DNA from: Halorussus vallis
Lineage (GTDB): Archaea > Halobacteriota > Halobacteria > Halobacteriales > Haladaptataceae
Direction of reading: 5' to 3'
Assembly: GCF_024138165.1 (NCBI RefSeq)
Contig: NZ_CP100000.1
Location: 434,001 to 498,000 of the forward strand
Length of the DNA stretch: 64,000 nucleotides
Of the stretch, positions 50,144 to 59,673 are shown piece by piece (the first letter of the stretch is position 1; the number at the start of each line of letters is the position of its first letter). Under the pieces are notes generated by a model that did no database searches, was not told the DNA's origin, and was given only the letters and a program-made list of their open reading frames with translations. Position numbers and translations under genes: made by a program.

Positions 50144-50377
50144 ATGACCACTACCGACGACAGACTCACCACGGGGAACGACACGATGGCGGAGAATCGA
50201 TGCCAGAGCTGCGGTTCGTTCGTGACGCGCGACTTCGCTCGCGTGTTCGGGAACAACAAAAACGAGGTCTTCGGCTGTCTGGAGTGCATGACGGCTACAG
50301 AGGTCAAGAAGGGCGGTGCGCGCGCCGAAACCGTCGATACGACCAATCTCATCGGCGGGCGCGAACCGCTCCGATAG
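50144..50377 (+). CDS. Small zinc-finger protein (DUF7563-like)
   Basis: A 77-residue protein with two CxxC pairs, 'CQSCGSF' and 'CLECMTA', about 28 residues apart and joined by 'VTRDFARVFGNNKNEVFG', matching the small haloarchaeal zinc-finger group DUF7563. The ATG at 50144 has a strong purine-rich site 'gaggagg' 6-12 nt upstream; an internal ATG at 50186 ('MAENRCQSCG') would leave just the finger. Function unknown. Confidence 0.7.
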   Translation: MTTTDDRLTTGNDTMAENRCQSCGSFVTRDFARVFGNNKNEVFGCLECMTATEVKKGGARAETVDTTNLIGGREPLR

Positions 50378-50507
50378 CGCCGCCGCCACGTCAAGGTAGC
50401 GTCGTTCGGGTGGGGACCCGGCAGAAGACAGGACTTCTCGTCTCGTTCTACGACTTCGACAGCGCCGCAGTCGCGTCTTTGGCGGGCGACGGTGACCGCG
50501 CGTCGGC

Positions 50508-51488
50508 CTACAACCGCGACAGCACCGCGTCGGTCACGTCGCTCGTGGTCGCCTCGCCGCCGAGGTCCGGCGTCCGGGGGCCGGACTCCAGCGTCTCGGT
50601 GACGGCCGCGCGGACGCGCCGACCGGCGTCGTCGTACTCGAAGTACTCCAGCAGCATCGCGGCCGACAGCATCGCCGCGGTCGGGTTGGCGACGCCCTCG
50701 CCCGCGATGTCGGGCGCGGTGCCGTGGACCGGTTCGAACAGCGCGCGCTCGTGGCCGACGTTGGCGCTCGGCAGCAGGCCGAGACCGCCGACGAGGCCGG
50801 CCGCGAGGTCCGAGAGCACGTCGCCCGCCAGGTTCGGACAGACGACGACCTCGAAGTCCTCGGGGCGCTGGACGAGGTACATCGCCAGCGCGTCCATCAG
50901 CGCGTCGTCGTAGTCGACGTCGTACTCGGCCGCGACTTCGCGCGCAGTGTCCAGGAACAGGCCGTCGGTGACGCGCATCACGTTCGCCTTGTGAGCGATT
51001 GTCACGCGCTTTCCGCGTTCGGCGGCGTATTCGAAGCCGTAACGGGCGATTTCCCGGGAGGCCGCCTCGGTAACCACCCGTGTCAGGGTGGTTACGCCCG
51101 GCGCAATCTCGGCCTCGTGGCCGGCGTAGACGCCTTCCGTGTTCTCACGGACGAAGACGAGGTCGGTTTCGGGGTGCGGGGCGTCGGTGCCGGGGTAGGC
51201 TTTGACCGGTCGGACGTTGGCGAACGAGTCGACCGCGCTCCGGAGGGGGAGGATGACGTCGGCCGCCGTCTCGCCCGCCGCGCCGAACAGCGTCGCGTCG
51301 GCGTTCGCCGCCAGGTCGCGAGTCTCCTCGGGAAGCGCTTCGCCCGTTTCCTCTTTCACGTGGTCGCCCGCGTCCGCCTCGACGAACTCGAAGTCGGCCG
51401 CCGAGACGGCCTCCAGTACCTCGCGGGCCGCCGGGACGACCTCCCGCCCGATTCCGTCACCCGGAATCACGGCTATCTCGTGGGTCAT
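50508..51488 (-). CDS. leuB: 3-isopropylmalate dehydrogenase
   Basis: Third step of leucine synthesis: oxidation and decarboxylation of 3-isopropylmalate. The protein has 326 residues. '[20 protein letters not shown]' starts it; '[17 protein letters not shown]' holds the substrate/phosphate-like loop and '[20 protein letters not shown]' the metal-binding aspartates; '[20 protein letters not shown]' is the NAD site. It is last in the leu/ilv block but separated from leuD by 248 bp, and 'ctctttttacc' about 28 bp upstream suggests its own promoter as well. Confidence 0.95.
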   Translation of the reverse strand: MTHEIAVIPGDGIGREVVPAAREVLEAVSAADFEFVEADAGDHVKEETGEALPEETRDLAANADATLFGAAGETAADVILPLRSAVDSFANVRPVKAYPGTDAPHPETDLVFVRENTEGVYAGHEAEIAPGVTTLTRVVTEAASREIARYGFEYAAERGKRVTIAHKANVMRVTDGLFLDTAREVAAEYDVDYDDALMDALAMYLVQRPEDFEVVVCPNLAGDVLSDLAAGLVGGLGLLPSANVGHERALFEPVHGTAPDIAGEGVANPTAAMLSAAMLLEYFEYDDAGRRVRAAVTETLESGPRTPDLGGEATTSDVTDAVLSRL

Positions 51489-51736
51489 GCGTGGAATTCG
51501 CTCGCGCGGTAAAAAGAGGGTGTCGATGTGACTGCCGGCGGCCGGTCACCCGACTCGGCGACGATGGGGGATGGCCTATTGCAAGAACGGTGAATCCCCT
51601 GAGTCCCTCTCCAAGGACGGGGCGTTATGTAGAATCGTATGCGAGCGTCGAAAGCGAGCGAGGGTCTGCGAATCGATACTCGCGGAACGCTAGGACAGAA
51701 TCGGAATCAAACTGGTGGTGCGAACCGGCGACGGAG

Positions 51737-52357
51737 TCAGTCCGAGCGCGATTTCTCGACGTAGGGCAACTCGGCAGCCGTCTCGGCGACCGCCTCGGCG
51801 TTCGACTTCAGGAGCGCGGTCGTGTCCCAGACGCCCTCGACGAGCGCCTTGCGCTGGGCGTCGTCGACCGTCGCGTCGATCTCCGTGTCGTCGTAGCGGA
51901 CCGTCTCGTCAGCCACGTCGACCTCGATTTCGGCGTCGGGGTTGTCGTCGACGTAGTCCTGGAGCGCCTCGATGTCCTCCTGGTCGGCGGTGACCGTCGG
52001 CACGCCGAGCGCGAGGCAGTTGCCCGCGAAGATCTCGGCGAAGCTCTCGCCGACGACGGCGTCGATGCCCCAGCGCTTGAGCGCCTGCGGCGCGTGCTCG
52101 CGCGAGGACCCGCAGCCGAAATTGGCGTTGACGACCAGCACCGAGGCGTCCCGGAACTGGTCCTCGTTGAACGGGTGGTCCTTGGGTTCGTCCTCGTCGT
52201 CGAACCGCTGGTCGTGGAACGCGAACTGGCCCAGGCCGTCGAAGGTGACGACCTTCATGAACCGCGCGGGGATGATCTGGTCGGTGTCGATGTCGTTTCC
52301 GCGTACGGGCACGCCCGCGCCCGCGACGTGTTCGACGGTCTCGATGTCGTCGTTCAC
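51737..52357 (-). CDS. leuD: 3-isopropylmalate dehydratase small subunit
   Basis: The 206-residue swivelling-domain subunit that, with LeuC, isomerises 2- to 3-isopropylmalate. '[20 protein letters not shown]' and '[19 protein letters not shown]' are the substrate-binding signatures. The GTG at 52357 overlaps the leuC stop by 4 nt (GTGA). The long in-frame extension upstream is antisense-like and not real. Followed by a 248-bp gap before leuB. Confidence 0.95.
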   Translation of the reverse strand: MNDDIETVEHVAGAGVPVRGNDIDTDQIIPARFMKVVTFDGLGQFAFHDQRFDDEDEPKDHPFNEDQFRDASVLVVNANFGCGSSREHAPQALKRWGIDAVVGESFAEIFAGNCLALGVPTVTADQEDIEALQDYVDDNPDAEIEVDVADETVRYDDTEIDATVDDAQRKALVEGVWDTTALLKSNAEAVAETAAELPYVEKSRSD

Positions 52358-53793
52358 GCCTTCGTCACCTCCGAGTCGGGGAGGTCGGTTTCCTCGAGTT
52401 CGCGCACGTCGGTGACCTCCCCGCGAATCGCGGCCGCGGCGACCATCCGGGGGTTCATCAGCACGGTCTTGCCGTCCTTGCTCCCCTGTCGCCCGACGAA
52501 GTTGCGGTTCGACGAGGAGGCGCAGGCCTCGTCGCCCTCCAGTTGGTCGGGGTTCATCCCCAGACACATCGAACAGCCGGCTCCGCGCCAGTCGAAACCG
52601 GCCTCTTCGAAGACCTCGTCCAGCCCTTCGGCCTCTGCGGCGGCCTTCACGCGCTGGCTGCCGGGGACCACCATCGCGCGCACGTCGTCGTGAACCTCCC
52701 GGCCGGCGACGACGCGCGCCGCCCGACGCAGGTCGGGCAGACGCGCGTTCGTGCAGGAACCCAGGAACGCGACCTGGATGGGGTAGCCCTCCATCGTGTC
52801 GCCGGGTTCGACGCCCATGTGCTCCTGGGCGCGCCGGGCGGTGTCCTGCTTCTCGGCGGGTAGTTCTTCGGGGTCGGGAATCGGCTCGGTGACGCCGACG
52901 CCCTGGCCGGGCGTGGTGCCCCAGGTCACCGTCGGTTCGAGTTCGGAGCCGTCGATGACGACCTCGTCGTCGTACTCGGCGTCGGGGTCGGACCTGACGG
53001 ACTCCCAGTAGGGTTTGAGCTTCTCGAACTTCTCGGGGTCGTCGCGGAACGCGTCGGTGTCGGCCAGCCACTCGTAGGTCTTCTCGTCGGGGTTGACGTA
53101 GCCCGCGCGGGCGCCGCCCTCGATGGACATGTTGCAGATGCTCATCCGCCCCTCGACGTCGAGGCTCTCGATGGCCTCGCCGGCGTACTCGTAGACGTGG
53201 CCGACGCCGCCGTCGGTGCCGAGTCGGCGGATGACCTCCAGGATGATGTCCTTGGCCTCGACGCCCTCGCCGAGTTCGCCCGTCACGCGGATGCGCCGGA
53301 CCTTCTGTTTCTCCATCGCGACGGTGCCGGTCGCGAGTACGTCCCGAATCTGGGAGGTGCCGATGCCGAACGCCAGCGCGCCGAACGCGCCGTGGGTCGA
53401 GGTGTGACTGTCGCCGCAGACCACGGTCATCCCCGGCTGGGTCAGCCCCTGCTCCGGGCCGATGACGTGGACGATGCCCTGGTCGCCGGTGTCCGGACTG
53501 GAGAAGTCGATGCCCGCCTCGCGGACGTTCTCCTCCAGTTCGGCCATCATCTCCTCGGCCGCGCCCTCGTAGGGCCGATCGCGGTCCTCGGTCGGGACGA
53601 TGTGGTCGACGGTGGCGTGGGTGCGCTCGGGGTAGGCGACCTCCAGGTCGCGCTCCCGGAGCATGCCGAACGCCTGGGGGCTGGTGACTTCGTGGACGAG
53701 GTGGAGGCCAACGAACAACTGGGTCTGGCCGGTCGGGAGTTCGGTCACCTTGTGGCGGTCCCACACCTTGTCGTACAGGGTGCCCTCGCTCAT
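52354..53793 (-). CDS. leuC: 3-isopropylmalate dehydratase large subunit
   Basis: Aconitase-family Fe-S subunit, 479 residues. '4Fe-4S' ligands are in '[16 protein letters not shown]' and '[16 protein letters not shown]'; '[20 protein letters not shown]' is the active-site loop. The ATG at 53793 ('[14 protein letters not shown]') is chosen over 53802 by family alignment. Preceded by the small duplicated-motif gene and overlapping leuD by 4 nt. Confidence 0.96.
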   Translation of the reverse strand: MSEGTLYDKVWDRHKVTELPTGQTQLFVGLHLVHEVTSPQAFGMLRERDLEVAYPERTHATVDHIVPTEDRDRPYEGAAEEMMAELEENVREAGIDFSSPDTGDQGIVHVIGPEQGLTQPGMTVVCGDSHTSTHGAFGALAFGIGTSQIRDVLATGTVAMEKQKVRRIRVTGELGEGVEAKDIILEVIRRLGTDGGVGHVYEYAGEAIESLDVEGRMSICNMSIEGGARAGYVNPDEKTYEWLADTDAFRDDPEKFEKLKPYWESVRSDPDAEYDDEVVIDGSELEPTVTWGTTPGQGVGVTEPIPDPEELPAEKQDTARRAQEHMGVEPGDTMEGYPIQVAFLGSCTNARLPDLRRAARVVAGREVHDDVRAMVVPGSQRVKAAAEAEGLDEVFEEAGFDWRGAGCSMCLGMNPDQLEGDEACASSSNRNFVGRQGSKDGKTVLMNPRMVAAAAIRGEVTDVRELEETDLPDSEVTKA

Positions 53794-53886
53794 GCTGACC
53801 ACCGGGTGTTCACTACGGCGGAATACCCCGCACTATGCGTCTCTACGTCCGAAAATGCGCGTACGAAGTTCATCGTGGGCTCCCGG

Positions 53887-54102
53887 TTACTCCTCTACCG
53901 CCTCGTTTTCCGCGCCGCGCTGGAAGACTCGATTCGCACCCTCGCCGTAGGGCGGCGTGTGGTCGACGTCCTCCATGGTGGCCGAACCCGCTGGTTCGGC
54001 CTCCGGGCGTCCGCCGTCGGCGGCCACGACCGGGCCGCGCTCGAACGGCCGGTTGATGGCCCCGCGGGCGGTGTACGGGTGGGTGTGGTTGACGTCGCTC
54101 AT
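53887..54102 (-). CDS. Small protein with internally duplicated motif between ilvC and leuC
   Basis: A 71-residue protein built from two related halves: 'MSDVNHTHPYTARG' with '...RPFERG' and, 40 residues on, 'MEDVDHTPPYGEG' with '...RVFQRG'. The second half looks like a duplication of the first. An in-frame ATG at 54153 would add 17 residues and place the start 6 nt after the ilvC stop. I recall comparable short genes at this spot in other haloarchaea, so it is probably a real, conserved cistron of the operon, but no function is known. Confidence 0.65.
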   Translation of the reverse strand: MSDVNHTHPYTARGAINRPFERGPVVAADGGRPEAEPAGSATMEDVDHTPPYGEGANRVFQRGAENEAVEE

Positions 54103-54158
54103 GGTTCGGTCGGTCGATTCTCGCGTCGCGTCGGGTCGGTCGGTTCGGTTCATCGGTT

Positions 54159-55223
54159 TCAGTCGTCGGCTTGCACTCGCGTCTTCTCGGACTCGTCGTC
54201 CTCGTTCGATTCCTCGGCCTGCTCGTCGGCCCACGCGAAGAGGTCGCGCAGGCGCGCGCCCACGTCCTCGATGTCGTGGTTGACGTCGGCCTCCTTGTGC
54301 TGACGGTAGACCGGCCGGCCGGTCTGGTTCTCGGCGATCCACTCGCGGGCGAACTCGCCGTTCTGGACCTGTTCGAGCGCCTCCTCCATGTTCTCGCGGA
54401 CGCCCTCGTCGACGATGGCGGGGCCGCGGGTCAATCCGCCGTACTCTGCGGTGTCCGAGACGGAGTCCCACATCTCGCGCATCCCGCCCTCGTACATCAG
54501 GTCGACGATGAGCTTCATCTCGTTCAGGCACTCGAAGTAGGCCATCTCGGGGCTGTAGCCGGCGTCGACCAGCGTCTCGTAGCCCACTTTGATGAGTTCG
54601 GTGATACCGCCACAGAGCACCGCCTGCTCGCCGAACAGGTCGGTCTCGGTCTCCTCGCGGAACGAGGTTTCCACGACGCCCGCGCGGGCACAGCCGATGG
54701 CCTGCCCGTAAGCGAGCGCCTCCTGCTTGGCGTCGCCGGTCGCGTCCTGGTAGACCGCCAACAGGCCGGGCGTCCCCTCGCCGTTCTCGTAGTTCCGCCG
54801 GACGAGGTGGCCCGGCGACTTCGGCGCAATCATCGTCACGTCGACGTCCTCCGGGGGCTCTATCTGGCCGTAGTGGATGTTGAACCCGTGGGCGAACTGG
54901 AGCGTGTCGCCCGCCTCCAGGTTCTCCTTGATGTCCTCGTACACCGCGGACTGGACCGTGTCGGGCACCAGCACCGAGACGATGTCGGCGTCGGCGGCGG
55001 CCTCCTTCGGGGTCGTCACCCGCAGACCGTCGGCCTCCGCGGCGTCCCGCGACGAGGAGTCCTCGCGCAGACCCACGATCACGTCCACGCCGCTGTCGGC
55101 GAGGTTCTGGGCGTGTGCGTGGCCCTGGCTGCCGTAGCCGAGTACGGCCACGGTCTTGCCTTCGATGTGCGAGCTATCGGCGTCGTCGTCGTAGTACACT
55201 GTCGTGTCGAATTCGTCAGTCAT
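54159..55223 (-). CDS. ilvC: Ketol-acid reductoisomerase
   Basis: Class I enzyme of 354 residues, second step of valine and isoleucine synthesis. '[20 protein letters not shown]' is the NAD(P)H-binding Rossmann loop, '[13 protein letters not shown]' and '[20 protein letters not shown]' carry the Mg2+-binding acidic residues. The C-terminus ends in an acidic, Glu/Ser-rich tail. ATG at 55223 overlaps the ilvN stop by 8 nt. Confidence 0.97.
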   Translation of the reverse strand: MTDEFDTTVYYDDDADSSHIEGKTVAVLGYGSQGHAHAQNLADSGVDVIVGLREDSSSRDAAEADGLRVTTPKEAAADADIVSVLVPDTVQSAVYEDIKENLEAGDTLQFAHGFNIHYGQIEPPEDVDVTMIAPKSPGHLVRRNYENGEGTPGLLAVYQDATGDAKQEALAYGQAIGCARAGVVETSFREETETDLFGEQAVLCGGITELIKVGYETLVDAGYSPEMAYFECLNEMKLIVDLMYEGGMREMWDSVSDTAEYGGLTRGPAIVDEGVRENMEEALEQVQNGEFAREWIAENQTGRPVYRQHKEADVNHDIEDVGARLRDLFAWADEQAEESNEDDESEKTRVQADD

Positions 55224-55890
55224 CGTCTGAAGTCTCCTTCTGTATCTGCAGGTCGGTCTGGTTGACGGTGCTCTCGGCCGACGCGGCGGGTGATTCGCCC
55301 GGGGTGGTCGGCGTGTCGCCCCGCGAGAGGGCGGTCTGGCCGGTCCGGGCGATTTCGATGATGCCGAACTGCCGGAACGCGTCGACCGCGTCGTCGATCT
55401 TCTGGTGGTCGCCGGTGATCTGGACCGTGATGGTCCGCGGGCCGGCGTCCAGCGTCTGGCCCTCGTACATTTGGGTGATGGCGTGGACCTTGTCGGGTTC
55501 CTCGCCACGGACCTTCAGCAGGACGAGTTCGGCCCGGACCGCGTCGTCGTCGAGTTCGCCGACGGCGATGACGGGCACGAGCTTCTCGACCTGCTTCTTT
55601 ATCTGGTCGATGCCGGCGTCGGTTTCCTCGACGACCAGGGTGATGCGGGCGTGGCCCTCGACCGTGGTCGAGCCGACGGTGAGGCTCTCGATGTTGAACT
55701 GGCGCCGGGAGAAGAGTCCCGACACCTTCGCCAGCACGCCCGGTTCGTGCTCGACCAGCGCCGAGACGACCGCTTTCCGGGTGTCCTGTTCAGCGTGGGC
55801 CTCAGGGTCGATGCGCTCGCCCTGGGCATTGCGCCGACCCGTCGGTTGGGGGCGCTCCTCGGGCGCGGGCCCTTGCAGTCCCCCGGTCAC
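55216..55890 (-). CDS. ilvN: Acetolactate synthase small (regulatory) subunit
   Basis: A 224-residue regulatory subunit. An ACT domain with '[20 protein letters not shown]' and '[20 protein letters not shown]' binds the feedback effector (valine in relatives); the C-terminal dimerisation domain contains '[20 protein letters not shown]'. The N-terminal 35 residues and the last 35 are low-complexity extensions. GTG at 55890 overlaps the ilvB stop by 4 nt. Confidence 0.94.
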   Translation of the reverse strand: MTGGLQGPAPEERPQPTGRRNAQGERIDPEAHAEQDTRKAVVSALVEHEPGVLAKVSGLFSRRQFNIESLTVGSTTVEGHARITLVVEETDAGIDQIKKQVEKLVPVIAVGELDDDAVRAELVLLKVRGEEPDKVHAITQMYEGQTLDAGPRTITVQITGDHQKIDDAVDAFRQFGIIEIARTGQTALSRGDTPTTPGESPAASAESTVNQTDLQIQKETSDDD

Positions 55891-57689
55891 AGCTGACCCT
55901 CCTCCAGCGCGAACTCGCCGTTGGCGCCGCCCGAGGGGACCATCGGGTAGACGTTCGCGTCGGGGTCGATGCGGAAGTCGATGACCGACGGACCGTCGTA
56001 TGCCATCGCGGCCTCGACGGCGTCGGCGACCTCGTCGTAGTCCGAAACCGCGAAGCCCTGCGCGCCGAACGCCTCGGCGATCTTGTCGAACTCGGGGCAC
56101 CAGTCGTACTCGGAGGCCGAGTGGCGGCCCTCGAAGAAGGCGTCCTGCCACTGGCGGACCATCCCGATGTACTCGTTGTTGAGCACCGCGACCGTGATGT
56201 CGAGGTTCTCGCGGACCGCGACCGCGAGTTCCTGGAGCGTCATCAGGAACGAGCCGTCACCTTCGACGGCGACGACCTGTTGGTCGGGCGCGGCCAGTTT
56301 CGCGCCGATGGCCGCGGGCAGGCCGTAGCCCATCGTCCCCAGGCCGTGGCTCGAAACCCACGTCCGGGGCTGGGTGAACGTCCAGTACTGGACCGCCCAC
56401 ATCTGGTGCTGGCCGACGCCGGTCGTGACGATGGCGTCGTCGTCGGTGGCCTCGTCCAGCGCCTCGACGACGAACTGCGGTTTCAGCGGTTCGTCGTCGG
56501 GCGTCTGATAGTCCATCGGGTATTCGGCCTTCCACTCGCGGCACTGCTCGCGCCACGCCTCGGCGTCCGGGGCGCGCTCCATCTCGGCGCCGACCTGTTC
56601 GAGGACGGTGCCGGCGTCGCCGACGACCGCCACGTCGGCCTTGACGTTCTTCGAGATCTCGGCGGGGTCGATGTCGACGTGGACGACCTCGGCCTCGGGC
56701 GCGAACGTCTCGACGCCGCCGGTGAGTCGGTCGTCGAACCGACAGCCGATGGCGAACAGCACGTCGCAGTGGGTCGTCGCCATGTTGGCGTAGCCGGTGC
56801 CGTGCATCCCGACCATCTCCATCGCGAGTTCGTCGTCCTCGGGGTAGACGCCCACGGCGGGCATCGAGGTGGCGACCGGAATGCCGTACTCGCGGGCGAA
56901 CGCCCGCAGTTCCTCGCTGGCGTCCCCCTTGACGACGCCGCCGCCCGCCAGGATGACGGGCTTCTCCGCGCGTTCGAGCGTGCGCGCGGCCGCGGCGACC
57001 GACTCGGCGTCGGCCTCGGTCGCGGGGTTGTACGTCTCGGGCGTCGCGGGTTCACCCGGGTCGGCCGCCGTCTGGGCGTTGGTCACGTCCTTCGGCAGGT
57101 CGACCAGCGTCGGCCCGGGTCGCCCTTCGGCGGCCAGTTCGAAGGCCTCGCCCACCGTCGGCCCCGCCTCGTCGGCGGTCTGGGCGAAGTAGTTGTGTTT
57201 GGTGATGGGCGCGGTCATCCCGGTGGTGTCCGTCTCCTGGAAGGCGTCGCTCCCGACGAAGTTCGTCGGGACCTGGCCGGTCAGCGCGACCATCGGGTCC
57301 GAGTCCATGCTGGCGTCGGCGAGGCCGGTCGCGAGGTTGGTCGCGCCCGGTCCCGACGTCGCCAGGCAGACGCCGGGCGTACCCGAGACGATGCCGTAGG
57401 CGTCGGCGGCGTGGGCGGCCGCCTGCTCGTGGGCCATCATCACGTGGCGCAGTTCCGAGTCGTACAGCGCGTCGTAGACGGGCATGATGGCTCCGCCCTG
57501 GACGCCGAACAGCGTCTCGGCGCCCGCGCGTTCGAGCGCGGCGATGACGGCCTGAGCGCCCGTCCGAACGGGATTCGGCTCGGCTGCGCCGTCTTCGGAC
57601 GCGGCGTCCGCGGATTCGGACTCGTCGGCGTCGGCGGACTCGGCGTCCGCCTCGTCCTCGGTCCGTCGCGGCGACGCGGACTCACTCAC
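55887..57689 (-). CDS. ilvB: Acetolactate synthase large (catalytic) subunit
   Basis: TPP-dependent enzyme of 600 residues that condenses pyruvate with pyruvate or 2-oxobutyrate. The catalytic Glu is in 'VMMAHEQAAAHAADAYG', FAD/central domain in 'GMHGTGYANMATTHCDV', and the TPP motif 'GDGSFLMTLQELAVAVREN' to 'LNNEYIGM'. The first 40 residues are an acidic, Ala/Asp/Glu/Ser-rich extension. GTG start with a Shine-Dalgarno 'ggagg' about 12 nt upstream, at the end of a 235-nt leader that encodes a Val/Ile-containing peptide. Confidence 0.97.
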   Translation of the reverse strand: MSESASPRRTEDEADAESADADESESADAASEDGAAEPNPVRTGAQAVIAALERAGAETLFGVQGGAIMPVYDALYDSELRHVMMAHEQAAAHAADAYGIVSGTPGVCLATSGPGATNLATGLADASMDSDPMVALTGQVPTNFVGSDAFQETDTTGMTAPITKHNYFAQTADEAGPTVGEAFELAAEGRPGPTLVDLPKDVTNAQTAADPGEPATPETYNPATEADAESVAAAARTLERAEKPVILAGGGVVKGDASEELRAFAREYGIPVATSMPAVGVYPEDDELAMEMVGMHGTGYANMATTHCDVLFAIGCRFDDRLTGGVETFAPEAEVVHVDIDPAEISKNVKADVAVVGDAGTVLEQVGAEMERAPDAEAWREQCREWKAEYPMDYQTPDDEPLKPQFVVEALDEATDDDAIVTTGVGQHQMWAVQYWTFTQPRTWVSSHGLGTMGYGLPAAIGAKLAAPDQQVVAVEGDGSFLMTLQELAVAVRENLDITVAVLNNEYIGMVRQWQDAFFEGRHSASEYDWCPEFDKIAEAFGAQGFAVSDYDEVADAVEAAMAYDGPSVIDFRIDPDANVYPMVPSGGANGEFALEEGQL

Positions 57690-57757
57690 GGGTGGTCCCT
57701 CCGTTGGTCGGGGTTCGATACTGCTGTCGTGTCTGTGTGGTATTTCGTGTCACGTTC

Positions 57758-57865
57758 GGCGGTCGAGCGCGCGCTGGCTCTGGAGACGATGCAAACTGGA
57801 AACCGATTCGGAGGAGAGGTGTAGTAGGGGCTCAGGCCCCTACAATAATCACGCGCTCGACGGCC
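57758..57865 (-). promoter_or_regulatory. Long-range helix and hairpin in the ilvB leader
   Basis: On the RNA, 57865-57852 (within the leader-peptide codons for Ala-Val-Glu-Arg, just before Val-Ile-Ile-Val) can pair with 57771-57758 at 13 of 14 positions. Enclosed between them is a perfect 8-bp hairpin with a 4-nt loop (57824-57831 with 57836-57843). In addition 'cctccg' at about 57808-57813 can pair with the ilvB Shine-Dalgarno region 'cggagg'. A ribosome stalled on the Val/Ile codons would cover the first arm of the long helix and the hairpin, so the folding is coupled to translation of the peptide. Confidence 0.55.
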
Positions 57866-57918
57866 GCGACGCTCTCGGTCTGCGAGGGCGTCTGCGGAGC
57901 GTACGGCGACCGTCGCAT
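57832..57918 (-). CDS. Candidate ilv leader peptide (28 residues)
   Basis: ATG at 57918, TGA at 57834-57832. The peptide reads 'MRRSPYAPQTPSQTESV' and ends 'AAVERVIIVGA'. The run Val-Ile-Ile-Val is encoded by GTG ATT ATT GTA; ATT and GTA are uncommon in this GC-rich genome, which otherwise uses ATC and GTC. The stop codon lies exactly in the loop of the hairpin at 57824-57843. The ATG is 5-8 nt after the predicted transcription start from the TATA box at 57946-57956. It precedes ilvB by 142 nt. A regulatory role as in bacterial ilv leaders is inferred. Confidence 0.6.
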   Translation of the reverse strand: MRRSPYAPQTPSQTESVAAVERVIIVGA

Positions 57919-57945
57919 CGTTATGGACAGTGTACCGTGCCGGAA

Positions 57946-57956
57946 GGTTATAACCC
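57946..57956 (-). promoter_or_regulatory. TATA box of the ilv operon
   Basis: 'ggttataaccc' is the only strong TATA-like element in the 358-bp gap between leuA and ilvB. Its centre, near 57951, predicts transcription from about 57924, 235 nt before the ilvB start, leaving leuA in a separate transcript. Confidence 0.6.
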
Positions 57957-58047
57957 TTACTCGCCGGGCAACGATTGCGCGAACCGGCCGACCCTGTCAC
58001 GCCCGCCGCGCGCGGCTGGCGGGTCGGGGCGAACGCCGGAACGGGCA

Positions 58048-59275
58048 TTACGCGCTCGCCTCCCGTTCCTTCCGTGAGACGCCGACCTCGCGGGCGAACC
58101 GCTCCAGGTCGGCGACCGTGACGCGGTTCTTCTCCGCGCCGTGGTCCTTGACCCGGCGCGTGACCTCCCGGACCTCGTCGTCGGTCGGCGAGAAGCCCCG
58201 CTCGTCCAGGCGCTTGCGCACCGAGTTGGTGCCGGTGTGCTTGCCCAGCACGAACTCCCGCTGGGCGCCGACCATCTCGGGGGTCATGCAGCCCGGCTCG
58301 AAGGTGTCGCTGTTCTCGATGACGCCCGCCGCGTGGATGCCGCTCTCGTGGGCGAAGGCGTTGTCGCCGATGACCGGCTTGTTGGCCGGCACCGGCACGT
58401 CGCTGTAGGTTTCGACCATCGAGGAGATCTCGGCGATGCGAGTCGTCTCGATGCCGGTGTCGACGCCGTAGACGGCCTCGGCGGCCATCACGACCTCCTC
58501 GTAGGCCGCGTTGCCCGCGCGCTCGCCGATACCGTTGATCGAAACCTGGGCCTGGTCGGCCCCGGCCTCGAAGCCGGCCAGCGCGTTGGCCGACGCCAAC
58601 CCGAAGTCGTCGTGGGTGTGGACGTCGATGCGCGCGTCGGTGTGCTCTTTGACCGTCTTCACCAGGTCGGCGAAGCGCGTCGGCGTGGCGACCCCGCAGG
58701 TGTCGGGGATGTTGATCCACTCGACGCCCGCCTCGGAGACGGCCTCGACCATCTCGACGAGGAACGCCTCGTCGGTCCGAGTGGCGTCCATCGGCGAGAA
58801 CATCGGCGTCGCGCCCGACTCCGCGACGCGTTCGACGGCGCTCACGGAGCGTTCCTTGACCTCTTCGCGCGTAGCGTGCATCGAATCCTCGATCTGGACG
58901 TCGCTGGTCGACGCGAAGACGTGGACCATCTCGACGCCGGAGTCGATGGCCGCTTCGACGTCCTTGTCGACGACGCGCGCCAGCCCGCAGGTCGTCGCCG
59001 ACGTGCTCGCGGCGATGTCGCTGACGGCCTCGAACTCGGCGTCCGAGTTGACCGGGAACCCGGCTTCGATGACGTGGGTGCCCATCTCGTCGAGCGCGGC
59101 CGCGATGGCGCGTTTCTCGTCGTAGGAGAAGGATGTACGCGGTGCCTGTTCGCCGTCGCGCAGGGTGGTGTCGAAGACCCGTACAGACTCGAACTCAGTA
59201 GTGGTAGCTAACGTACCCTCGAAGAACTCGACCCCCCCGACTGGTGTCGGAGGAGTGCATGTCGTGATCTGACAT
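58048..59275 (-). CDS. leuA: 2-isopropylmalate synthase, frame broken near the N-terminus
   Basis: First committed enzyme of leucine synthesis, a DRE-TIM metallolyase. The N-terminal catalytic signature 'RVFDTTLRDGEQAPRTSFSY' is encoded at about 59120-59185, upstream of the first in-frame ATG (59085); 'HTHDDFGLASANALAGFEAG' and 'GERAGNAAYEEVV' hold the metal ligands. The promoter-proximal ATG at 59275 ('MSDHDMHSSDTSRGG') is in another frame and meets a stop at 59195; switching +1 at or near the G7 tract (59232-59238) joins it to 'VEFFEGTLATTTEFES' and LeuA. It may be a sequencing error, a slipped-strand mutation, phase variation or frameshifting. Without the N-terminus the enzyme would lack its active-site Arg. 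Confidence 0.85.
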
Positions 59276-59300
59276 TGTACTCTGACGTGGGGCCATTCTC

Positions 59301-59310
59301 CTATTTAAGG
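59301..59310 (-). promoter_or_regulatory. TATA box of leuA
   Basis: 'ctatttaagg' (reads 'ccttaaatag' on the transcribed strand), centre about 31 bp before the ATG at 59275. This supports 59275 as the physiological start and hence the frame problem in leuA. Confidence 0.55.
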
Positions 59311-59673
59311 CTACCGCTGAGACAGGTGCGGTCGGGCGCGAGACAGGTCCGGACGGACACCGGACAGACAAAACCGCAAGCAAGCAACGACCTGATACTG
59401 TGGATACGTCTTTATACATCCTAATACGCCTGCGTCGGATAGCTGACTTAAGGTGGAGTCCGGCGCGGGATTCGGACGGACGTCACGGGTTCGCGCAGTG
59501 GCGCGCGACTCGCGTGCCACTGCGGAGCGACGGTCGGGGTACTACTCGCACAACGTCGGGCCACTTCGAGCCACGGTCCGGCACCTACCGACGCCCACTG
59601 CCCGGTCGTACTCGAAACGGCGCTTTCCGGGGGGCCACACGCCTAAGTGTGGGGGCGTCGTAGCTCCGATGCT
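59311..59673. other. Intergenic between leuA and the ferritin-like gene
   Basis: About 360 bp without a supported gene. A second TATA-like element, 'ctttatac' (59408-59415), stands alone with no reading frame placed for it. At the right edge 'gcctaagtgtg' lies 24-34 bp before the ATG at 59674 and should be that gene's promoter. Confidence 0.4.

Noticed and set aside
51070-51095. 10-bp inverted repeat with 6-nt loop inside leuB
   Set aside because: Lies in conserved coding sequence ([10 protein letters not shown] region); reading-frame constraint and synonymous codons can account for it.
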